From NCBI RefSeq assembly GCF_937976265.1, contig NZ_CALJRX010000268.1, forward strand, positions 1 to 9,694: DNA of 9,694 nt, in the 5' to 3' direction. This document shows, in pieces, positions 1-4,961 of the stretch. The notes under the pieces were generated by a model. The model worked only from the letters and a program-made list of their open reading frames with translations. It did no database searches and was not told the DNA's origin. A program made the translations under genes and the position numbers. How positions within the stretch are numbered: the stretch's first letter is position 1; every line of letters begins with the position of its first letter. The DNA is from an uncultured Haemophilus sp. (GTDB lineage: Bacteria > Pseudomonadota > Gammaproteobacteria > Enterobacterales > Pasteurellaceae).

Positions 1-125
1 AACCAGAAGAGATTGCAGGCAGTAAAGAAGTGTGGGCAAATGGTGGCGATGTTCGCGTATTGAATTTCGAAAATGGCTGTTCAACCACAAACGTGATTGA
101 AAAAATTAAAGCGCTGAAAGATTAA
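1..125 (+). CDS. hldE: HldE C-terminal fragment: heptose-7-phosphate kinase / heptose-1-phosphate adenylyltransferase (5' end outside window)
   Basis: Only the last 40 codons are present; the reading frame runs from base 3 to a TAA at 123-125. The translated tail contains IAGSKEVWANGG, VLNFENGCSTTN and VIEKIKAL, which I recognise as the C-terminal end of E. coli HldE (formerly RfaE). This end belongs to the adenylyltransferase domain. HldE is a cytoplasmic bifunctional enzyme. Its N-terminal kinase phosphorylates D-glycero-D-manno-heptose 7-phosphate at C1, and its C-terminal domain, after removal of the 7-phosphate by GmhB, makes the ADP-heptose used for the lipopolysaccharide inner core. 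The kinase half is not in the window, so its integrity cannot be judged. rpsO follows on the same strand after a 130-base gap holding its own promoter, so the two are probably separate units with possible read-through. Identification rests on memory of the E. coli C-terminus, with no search. Confidence 0.9.
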   Translation, partial: PEEIAGSKEVWANGGDVRVLNFENGCSTTNVIEKIKALKD

Positions 126-137
126 TTTATCAAGGAA

Positions 138-170
138 TGAGTAGAATAAAGCTTGCCTTTATCCTGCTCA
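138..170 (+). terminator. Imperfect hairpin after hldE, possible weak terminator
   Basis: Bases 138-151 pair with 157-170 around a five-base loop (CTTGC). One A-C mismatch (145/163) and one T-G wobble (142/166) interrupt a 14-pair stem. It lies 12 bases after the hldE stop, where a terminator would be expected, but the following bases (ATCGTTAAAATTC) contain no run of T, so intrinsic termination would be weak. Its 3' arm overlaps the candidate -35 box of the rpsO promoter. It could instead be an RNA 3'-end stabiliser. Confidence 0.4.
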
Positions 171-181
171 ATCGTTAAAAT
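153..181 (+). promoter_or_regulatory. Candidate sigma-70 promoter of rpsO
   Basis: TTGCCT (153-158, four of six to TTGACA) and TAAAAT (176-181, five of six to TATAAT) are separated by 17 bases. A start near 188 would give a leader of about 68 bases beginning just before the S15 pseudoknot, which fits a dedicated autoregulated transcript. This is a consensus match by eye only. Confidence 0.5.
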
Positions 182-192
182 TCAGGCTCCTT

Positions 193-267
193 GTCATCGC
201 TGAGTTAGAGATCGGCGAATGATGTATTAATAACACTACCTTTTAGGAGTAAAAAATGTCTCTAAGT
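193..267 (+). promoter_or_regulatory. S15 autoregulatory leader (pseudoknot overlapping the rpsO start)
   Basis: TCGCTG (197-202) pairs with CGGCGA (213-218), with one T-G wobble. The stem can extend past a single bulged A at 219 (193-196 with 220-223). The ten-base loop 203-212 contains TTAGAGA (205-211), the exact complement of TCTCTAA (259-265), which is codons 2 to 4 of rpsO. Loop-to-coding pairing gives an H-type pseudoknot enclosing the Shine-Dalgarno sequence AGGAG (245-249) and the ATG. This matches my memory of the E. coli rpsO leader, where S15 binds such a pseudoknot and traps the 30S subunit at the start codon. The pairings are seen in the sequence; regulation by S15 is inferred from E. 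coli. Confidence 0.82.
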
Positions 268-525
268 ACTGAAAAAAAAGCAGCAATCGTTGCTGAATTT
301 GGTCGCGATGCGAAAGATACTGGTTCTTCTGAAGTTCAAATCGCATTATTAACTGCACAAATCAACCACTTACAAGCTCACTTTGCTGAGCACAAAAAAG
401 ACCACCATGGTCGTCGTGGTTTATTACGTATGGTTTCTCGTCGTCGTAAACTTTTAGACTACTTAAAACGTACTGATCTTGCTTTATACCAAAGCACTAT
501 TGCTCGTTTAGGTTTACGTCGCTAA
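256..525 (+). CDS. rpsO: Small ribosomal subunit protein S15
   Basis: An 89-residue basic protein, the standard length for bacterial S15. It begins MSLSTEKKAAIVAEFGR and contains the conserved KKDHHGRRGLLRMVSRRRKL segment around residues 47 to 66, followed by LDYLKRTD. S15 binds the central domain of 16S rRNA early in 30S assembly and also contributes to a bridge with the 50S subunit. The start is set by AGGAG six bases upstream of the ATG and by the leader pseudoknot that includes codons 2 to 4. The promoter at 153-181, this leader and a strong terminator at 548 make it look like a single-gene unit in the window. In E. coli rpsO is followed by pnp; here the next gene is prlC on the opposite strand, so that linkage is absent. 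Confidence 0.98.
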   Translation: MSLSTEKKAAIVAEFGRDAKDTGSSEVQIALLTAQINHLQAHFAEHKKDHHGRRGLLRMVSRRRKLLDYLKRTDLALYQSTIARLGLRR

Positions 526-547
526 TTTTTATTACGATAGTAAAATG

Positions 548-580
548 AAAGCCTTCGGATTACCGAGGGCTTTTTTATTT
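548..580 (+). terminator. Intrinsic terminator of rpsO
   Basis: AAAGCCTTCGG (548-558) pairs over 11 positions with CCGAGGGCTTT (563-573), with one T-G wobble and the loop ATTA. A run of six T at 571-576 and further T-rich bases follow. It sits 23 bases after the rpsO stop codon and is a textbook rho-independent terminator on the plus strand. Confidence 0.93.
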
Positions 581-590
581 TCTGCATATT

Positions 591-631
591 AGAAAAATAA
601 AAAACGGTCAAAAATTTGACCGCTCTTTTTT
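591..631 (-). terminator. Terminator of prlC, probably bidirectional
   Basis: CGGTCAAA (605-612) pairs with TTTGACCG (615-622). In prlC's direction the hairpin is followed by the complement of the A-rich run at 591-604, giving TTTTTTATTTTTCT, 16 bases after the prlC stop. On the plus strand it is followed by CTCTTTTTT (623-631), so it can also stop read-through from rpsO. The 3' side carries ACCGCTCTT (619-627), one base from the uptake signal complement ACCGCACTT. Confidence 0.8.
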
Positions 632-637
632 AGTTCA

Positions 638-2677
638 TTAGTTTGCAATGCCTTTGTGACGAAGCAATGCGTCTAGTTGAGGTTCACGTCCACGGAAACG
701 TTTGAATAATACCATTGGTTCTTCAGAGCCGCCGCGAGTGAGAATTTCATCTAAGAAGGATTTACCCGTAACCGGATTGAAAATCCCTTCCTCTTCAAAG
801 CGAGAGAAGGCATCTGCAGATAACACTTCAGCCCATAAATAGCTGTAATAACCTGCCGCATAACCGCCTGCAAAGATATGGCTAAAGCTATGTGGTGCTC
901 TTGCCCATTCAACACCTTTAATCACGGCAACTTTATCTTTCACTGCTTTTAAGGTATCAAGCACTTGGTTAGCTTTACCCACTTCAAAAGTATGATGAAG
1001 GGTAAAATCAAACAAGCCAAATTCAAGCTGACGTAACACAAACATTGCCGCTTGATAGTTTTTCGCTTTGAGAAGTTGATTTAATTTTTCTTCTGGCAAT
1101 GGTTCGTGCGTTTCAAAGTGACCCGAAATAAAATCAAGCGCTTCTTTTTCCCAACACCAGTTTTCCATAAATTGACTTGGTAGTTCTACCGCATCCCAAG
1201 GTACACCATTGATCCCCGCAACATCCGGCACATCAACTTTGGTGAGCATATGGTGAATACCATGACCAAATTCATGGAAGAGAGTGGTGACTTCATCATG
1301 GGTGAATAGTGCAGGTTTATCACCAATAGGCGCGTTGAAGTTACACGTTAAATAGGCAACCGGTTTTTGAATTGAACCGTCAGCATTGCGTTTTCTGCCG
1401 ATACAATCATCCATCCATGCGCCGCCACGTTTATTTTCGCGTGCATAAAGATCGAGATAGAAACTGCCTCGAACTTCATCGGTTTCATCAATTAAATCAA
1501 AGAAACGCACATCTTTGTGCCACGTATCGACGCCAAAACGTTCAACTGCACGAATATTAAAAATACGTTTAATTAATTCAAATAAGCCCGAAATAACGCG
1601 ATCTTCAGGGAAATAAGGACGAAGTTCTTCATCATTGATCGCATATAAATGTTGTTTTTGTTTTTCGGAATAGAAACTGATATCCCAAGGTGCAAGTTCA
1701 GTGACGCCAAATTCTTTTTCACAATAAGCTTTGAGTTCAGCTAATTCTTTCTCGCCTTGTGCTTTTGAACGATCCGCAAGGTTATTTAAGAAATCTAATA
1801 CTTGTTGTGGATTTTCTGCCATTTTGGTAGCAAGTGAGCGTTCAGTATAGGTATTAAAACCTAGCAATTTAGCTAGTTCCACACGTAACGTCATGATTTC
1901 TTCAATAATCGCCGTATTGTCCCATTTACCTGCATTTGGACCTTGATCAGAAGCGCGAGTCGCATAAGCACGATACATTTCTTCGCGTAATGCTGCATTT
2001 TCACAATAGGTCATGATTGGCAAATAACTTGGGATTTCTAACGTAAAGCGATAGCCTTTCAAGCCTTTACTTTCTGCGGATTGTTTTGCCGCAAGTAATG
2101 CGGATTCAGGAAGACCCGCTAATTCACTTTCATCTTCAATGACTTTTTCCCAGCCCATGGTAGCATCGAGTACATTATTACTAAATTGTGCGCTTAATTC
2201 AGATAAGCGAGCAACAATCTCACCATAACGTTTTTGTTTTTCTTCGGATAAACCGATACCTGAAAGCTCAAAATCACGTAATGCATTTTCAATGGCTTTC
2301 TTCTGCGCGACGGAATAAGTCGCAAACTCAGGGCTATTTTTTAGGGCCAAGTAGGCATTGTATAACCCTTCGTGTTGACCTACCCAAGTACTGTATTCAG
2401 AGAGTAGTGGTAAGCAAGCTTGGTACGCATCACGTAATTCAGGGCTGTTTTTAACTGAATTTAAATGGGAGATCGGTGACCAAGCACGACTTAAGTGCTC
2501 GCCTGCTTCAGAAAGCGGTTCAATAAAGTTTTCCCAAGTAAAGTGCGGTTGTTTTAGAACTTGTTCAATGGCTTGACGATTTTCTTCGATGAGTTTTTGG
2601 ATTGCCGGTTGAATATGTTCCGGTTTGATTTGAGAAAACGGAGGTAAGCCTTCAATATGAAGTAATGGATTAGACAT
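638..2677 (-). CDS. prlC: Oligopeptidase A (M3 family zinc metallopeptidase)
   Basis: The product is 679 residues, essentially the length of E. coli PrlC/OpdA (680). The zinc site is intact: HEFGH at about residues 468-472 supplies two histidines and the catalytic glutamate, and Glu498 in WDAVELPSQF is the expected third ligand. The conserved M3 substrate-binding stretch GGYAAGYYSYLW lies near residue 615. There is no signal peptide, consistent with a cytoplasmic enzyme. OpdA cuts short peptides, including fragments of cleaved signal peptides, and helps finish intracellular protein turnover. The ATG at 2677 is preceded by AAGGA seven bases upstream on the minus strand. It is divergent from the DUF454/peptide-binding-protein pair, with about 115 bases between, and carries one uptake signal inside the gene (2541-2549). 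E. coli has rsmJ next to prlC; it is not here. No frameshift or missing catalytic residue is visible. Confidence 0.97.
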   Translation of the reverse strand: MSNPLLHIEGLPPFSQIKPEHIQPAIQKLIEENRQAIEQVLKQPHFTWENFIEPLSEAGEHLSRAWSPISHLNSVKNSPELRDAYQACLPLLSEYSTWVGQHEGLYNAYLALKNSPEFATYSVAQKKAIENALRDFELSGIGLSEEKQKRYGEIVARLSELSAQFSNNVLDATMGWEKVIEDESELAGLPESALLAAKQSAESKGLKGYRFTLEIPSYLPIMTYCENAALREEMYRAYATRASDQGPNAGKWDNTAIIEEIMTLRVELAKLLGFNTYTERSLATKMAENPQQVLDFLNNLADRSKAQGEKELAELKAYCEKEFGVTELAPWDISFYSEKQKQHLYAINDEELRPYFPEDRVISGLFELIKRIFNIRAVERFGVDTWHKDVRFFDLIDETDEVRGSFYLDLYARENKRGGAWMDDCIGRKRNADGSIQKPVAYLTCNFNAPIGDKPALFTHDEVTTLFHEFGHGIHHMLTKVDVPDVAGINGVPWDAVELPSQFMENWCWEKEALDFISGHFETHEPLPEEKLNQLLKAKNYQAAMFVLRQLEFGLFDFTLHHTFEVGKANQVLDTLKAVKDKVAVIKGVEWARAPHSFSHIFAGGYAAGYYSYLWAEVLSADAFSRFEEEGIFNPVTGKSFLDEILTRGGSEEPMVLFKRFRGREPQLDALLRHKGIAN
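2541..2549 (+). repeat. DNA uptake signal sequence (USS core)
   Basis: Exact AAGTGCGGT, the nine-base core recognised by competent Haemophilus, preceded by an A and followed by TTGTTTTAG, resembling the AT-rich extension of the USS. It lies inside prlC, on the strand opposite the coding strand, within codons for Gln-Pro-His-Phe. Confidence 0.85.
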
Positions 2678-2737
2678 AAATATTCCTTTTGCTAATAGTT
2701 TCTTTAATAAATTGCGGTAAATTCTATAATATCAAGG

Positions 2738-2765
2738 TTGAAAAATCTAAAAAATCAGTGATAAT
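2738..2765 (+). promoter_or_regulatory. Candidate sigma-70 promoter of the DUF454/peptide-binding-protein operon
   Basis: TTGAAA (2738-2743, five of six) and GATAAT (2760-2765, five of six) are 16 bases apart. Transcription would start near 2772, giving a leader of about 22 bases before the ATG at 2794. This is the main reason to reject the upstream TTG at 2689 as the start of the DUF454 gene. The -10 box lies inside the inverted repeat at 2757-2776. Confidence 0.6.
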
Positions 2766-2776
2766 TGCTTATCACT
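2757..2776. promoter_or_regulatory. Perfect inverted repeat over the promoter, candidate operator
   Basis: AGTGATAA (2757-2764) and TTATCACT (2769-2776) form a perfect eight-base inverted repeat around TTGC. It covers the predicted -10 box and transcription start of the DUF454 operon and lies about 80 bases upstream of prlC on the other strand. Symmetry and position suggest a repressor site. It does not fit the Fur consensus (the half-site spacing is wrong), and I cannot name a regulator. An mRNA 5' hairpin is unlikely, because half the repeat precedes the predicted start. Confidence 0.5.
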
Positions 2777-2793
2777 TTTATTTAGGGTTTATG

Positions 2794-3270
2794 ATGGACG
2801 GCACTTCCTTTTTTTCTATTATCATTTTTTCTGGCATCATTGCTCTTGCGATCGTTATAGGTGTTGTTTCACTTAAGTTTTTCCCAAAAACTTCTTTAAC
2901 CAAGGCCATGTATGTTGTTCTTGGATGCATTTCTTTAATATTAGGTGTTATTGGTATTTTTTTACCTATTCTTCCGACAACACCTTTTTTACTGCTTACA
3001 CTTTATTCTTTTGCGAAAGGTTCTTCTCGTTTAGAACAATGGTTTTTAGGGACGAAGCTTTATCAAAAGCATCTGAAATCCTTTAATGAACGTCGTGCAT
3101 TGACGAAAAAAGCAAAAATTTCTATTCTAACGTTTTCAACCACAATGCTTTTAATTGGCTTTTATTTTACCCCAAGCGTTGTGGGTCGAACGATCATTGC
3201 CATTTTAATTGCGGTAAAATATTGGTTCTTTTTCTTTTGGATTAAAACAGAAGACGTTGAAAATGGATAA
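2794..3270 (+). CDS. YbaN/DUF454 family small inner-membrane protein
   Basis: About 158 residues. From residue 38 it matches the DUF454/YbaN family: MYVVLGCISLILGVIGIFLP, then ILPTTPFLLLTLYSFAKGSS (family core P-x-L-P-T-T-P-F), a polar middle (QKHLKSFNERRALTKK) and two further hydrophobic segments near the C-terminus. E. coli YbaN is 125 residues and starts near this family core; here about 35 extra N-terminal residues form an additional hydrophobic segment, so four membrane spans are likely. The biochemical function of the family is unknown. The start is chosen because AGGG (2784-2787) lies six bases before the ATG at 2794 and a promoter sits just upstream. ATG 2791, one codon earlier, is also possible; the TTG at 2689 is not credible. 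The stop overlaps the next gene's ATG by eight bases, indicating translational coupling. Confidence 0.85.
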   Translation: MDGTSFFSIIIFSGIIALAIVIGVVSLKFFPKTSLTKAMYVVLGCISLILGVIGIFLPILPTTPFLLLTLYSFAKGSSRLEQWFLGTKLYQKHLKSFNERRALTKKAKISILTFSTTMLLIGFYFTPSVVGRTIIAILIAVKYWFFFFWIKTEDVENG

Positions 3271-4825
3271 TTTTTTCCTTACTTGGCTTAAAAGTGCGGT
3301 TATTTTCGGTGTCGTTTGGGGATTGAGTGGTTGTGATAAATTAAACAGCCCTAAATCTATAAATACGGTAACGGAAGAGCAGCCGAAACAAAGTCAGCCG
3401 ATTGAACAAGAAAATACATCAAAACCGAGTAGGACTTTACTGACTCGAGCGTTTACTCATCCCCCTTCTTTTGAGCCTTGGTTTGTTCGTTATCCAGAAC
3501 AAGAGGGCTTATTGCGTGATTTGTATGAAGGCTTAACGGCTTATGATCCAGAAGGGAAAATTGTGCCAGGTATCGCAGAAAGTTGGCAAACCAAAGACAA
3601 CAAAACCTGGATCTTTACCTTGCGTGAAGGGCTTCGTTGGTCAAATGGTGCACCTTTAGTTGCCCAAGATGTCATGCTTTCTTGGCAAGCACTGTCTCAA
3701 TCAAATAGTCCATTAAGATCTTATTTGGCTTATCTCAATCTAAAAAATGCGAAAGGCGTTTTAGAAAAAAATAAACCTTTTAAGAGCTTAGGAATTTATG
3801 CGGAAAATGACCGCACTTTACGCATTGAGCTCGATAAAGCAACGCCTTATTTACCGGAAATGTTGGCGCATATCAGCCTTGTGCCACAATATAGTGATCC
3901 TGATTCCCTGGTGACAAACGGGGCTTATATGATCGAAAGCGAAAGTGTGAAAAGCATACACTTAACTAAAAATCCCTATTATTGGCAGAAAAATAATGTG
4001 GCTTTTGAGCGTGTAGAATATTTGCCTTTTATCGCCACTAAATTATCTGACTTTGATGTGGTGCTTGATGTACCAGAAGTGCACGCGGACCTTCAACATT
4101 TCCCACAGCTTTGCAGTTATTTTTATGAATTTAATCTCAACGATCCTAAAGTTGCTAAGGCCGATGTGCGTAAGGCGATAGCGTCGTTGGTCTCTGTGAC
4201 CAATATCGTGAATAATGAGATTCCCGCGGCAATTCCGAGTTCGTATTTTTTACCGAAAGCCATGTTAAATGGACAAGATTCAAGATGGGAGCCTGTTGTT
4301 GCCGAGCAGCTATTGGCTCAAAATAAAATTAATGAAAGACATCCGCTACACTTAAATGTGCTTTATGATGAGACGCCATTGCATGTAAATATCGCGCAAC
4401 GTTTAGTAGGGCAATTAACTCAATCAGATATGTTGCGTGTGGATGCTCAACCAGTCAGTTGGCAAACATTACAGGCTAAACGTCAAAAAGGTGATTTCCA
4501 AGTCATTCGTTCAGGCTGGTGTGCGGACTTTAATCATCCGATGGCATTCTTGAGTTTGTTCTATTCTAAAAGTCCCGATAATAAAAATGGCTATGCCAAT
4601 GCGGAATATGACCAACTTTTTGAGCAAGCATTGAAAAGCTTAAATGAAAAAGAGCGGTCAGAAATTTACTTAAAATTAAGTGAGAAGATCCAACAGGAAA
4701 ACCTTGCTTTACCGCTTTTCCAATACACCACGCCAGTTTATCTTTCTCCAACTATTATGGGGGCGAAGAAAAATCCAGTAGGGGTTATTTACAGTAAGGA
4801 TCTATGGCGAAAAGTTGAAAGTTAA
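3263..4825 (+). CDS. Family-5 extracytoplasmic solute-binding lipoprotein (OppA/SapA-like, probable peptide binder)
   Basis: About 520 residues from the ATG at 3263. The N-terminus is a lipoprotein signal peptide with an LSGC lipobox, Cys24 being the predicted lipidated residue, followed by a polar linker. Asp25 at position +2 would, by the E. coli rule, keep it at the inner membrane. The mature part shows SBP_bac_5 signatures: LLRDLYEGLTAYDPEGKIVP, then AESWQ, TWIFTLREGLRWSNG and AQDVMLSW, and near the C-terminus NGYANAEYDQLFEQAL and LALPLFQY. OppA-type proteins bind peptides and hand them to an ABC permease, but no permease or ATPase gene is nearby. It overlaps the DUF454 gene by eight bases, so the two are probably co-translated. 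A TTG at 3257, two codons earlier, is an alternative start. An uptake signal is embedded in the signal peptide codons. The substrate (peptide, haem or antimicrobial peptide as for SapA) cannot be decided from sequence. Confidence 0.9.
   Translation: MDNFFLTWLKSAVIFGVVWGLSGCDKLNSPKSINTVTEEQPKQSQPIEQENTSKPSRTLLTRAFTHPPSFEPWFVRYPEQEGLLRDLYEGLTAYDPEGKIVPGIAESWQTKDNKTWIFTLREGLRWSNGAPLVAQDVMLSWQALSQSNSPLRSYLAYLNLKNAKGVLEKNKPFKSLGIYAENDRTLRIELDKATPYLPEMLAHISLVPQYSDPDSLVTNGAYMIESESVKSIHLTKNPYYWQKNNVAFERVEYLPFIATKLSDFDVVLDVPEVHADLQHFPQLCSYFYEFNLNDPKVAKADVRKAIASLVSVTNIVNNEIPAAIPSSYFLPKAMLNGQDSRWEPVVAEQLLAQNKINERHPLHLNVLYDETPLHVNIAQRLVGQLTQSDMLRVDAQPVSWQTLQAKRQKGDFQVIRSGWCADFNHPMAFLSLFYSKSPDNKNGYANAEYDQLFEQALKSLNEKERSEIYLKLSEKIQQENLALPLFQYTTPVYLSPTIMGAKKNPVGVIYSKDLWRKVES
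3292..3300 (+). repeat. DNA uptake signal sequence (USS core)
   Basis: Exact AAGTGCGGT preceded by A and followed by TATTTTCGG. It lies in the hydrophobic signal peptide of the binding lipoprotein and encodes part of Lys10-Ser11-Ala12-Val13. Confidence 0.85.
3810..3818 (-). repeat. DNA uptake signal sequence (USS core, reverse orientation)
   Basis: ACCGCACTT on the plus strand is the exact complement of AAGTGCGGT. It lies within the peptide-binding lipoprotein gene, in codons for Asn-Asp-Arg-Thr-Leu, and is followed on its own strand by CATTTTCC, resembling the AT-rich extension. Confidence 0.83.
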
Positions 4826-4836
4826 AGCTGATTAAG

Positions 4837-4869
4837 AAAGTTGTTCATGATGTGGTGAACAACTTTTTT
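4837..4869 (+). terminator. Intrinsic terminator of the DUF454/binding-protein operon
   Basis: AAAGTTGTTCA (4837-4847) pairs perfectly over 11 positions with TGAACAACTTT (4856-4866) around an eight-base loop, with a T run at 4864-4869. It begins 11 bases after the stop of the lipoprotein gene, separating this operon from the MerR/LplT-Aas operon. Confidence 0.9.
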
Positions 4870-4883
4870 ATTAAATTTTAATA

Positions 4884-4910
4884 AAAGTGTAAAGTGACAC
4901 TGTTTACTTT
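4884..4910. promoter_or_regulatory. 27-base dyad upstream of the MerR-type regulator, candidate autoregulatory operator
   Basis: A dyad centred on 4897: outer arms AAAGT (4884-4888) and ACTTT (4906-4910), inner perfect arms AGTG (4893-4896) and CACT (4898-4901), plus one further matched pair (4891/4903). In all, 20 of the 26 flanking positions are symmetric. It ends 51 bases before the regulator's ATG and overlaps the candidate -35 region. MerR-type proteins bind dyads at their own promoters, so self-regulation is a reasonable inference. No known consensus was matched. Confidence 0.5.
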
Positions 4911-4930
4911 CTATTTTTATACGATACAAT
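4903..4930 (+). promoter_or_regulatory. Candidate promoter of the MerR/LplT-Aas operon
   Basis: TACAAT (4925-4930) is a five-of-six -10 box. The best -35 with normal spacing is TTTACT (4903-4908), four of six, with a 16-base spacer. GTGACA (4894-4899) is a better -35, but lies 18 bases from a poorer -10 (TATACG, 4918-4923). Transcription would start near 4937. The choice between pairs is uncertain, and both overlap the dyad at 4884-4910. Confidence 0.45.
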
Positions 4931-4961
4931 ACACAACAAATCAACCTAGAGGGAAATCCTT

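Noticed and set aside
1372..1560. Short plus-strand open frame inside prlC
   Set aside because: Shadow of the prlC coding strand near its zinc-site region, rich in His and Arg from reverse-read codons, with no ribosome binding site.
2188..2454. Plus-strand open frame inside prlC
   Set aside because: Shadow frame opposite a well-conserved gene, with no supporting signals.
2678..2735. Possible prlC promoter on the minus strand (TATTAT/TAGAAT-like boxes near 2722-2732)
   Set aside because: The -10-like boxes have only poor T-rich -35 partners; in DNA this AT-rich such matches arise by chance, so I do not call it as a feature.
2757..2776. Fur box over the DUF454 promoter
   Set aside because: GATAA...TTATC halves are present, but the four-base spacing and missing central matches do not fit the 7-1-7 or 19-base Fur consensus.
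2689..2793. An in-frame TTG at 2689 that would extend the DUF454 protein by 35 residues
   Set aside because: It has no usable Shine-Dalgarno sequence, lies upstream of the predicted promoter (2738-2765), and the added residues look unlike the family. AGGG before ATG 2794 is a better start.
3200..3225. TTGCGGTAAAAT near 3210 and a similar TTGCGGTAAATT near 2713 as further uptake signals
   Set aside because: Both match only the CGGT part of the core and lack AAGTG, so they are not counted as uptake signals.
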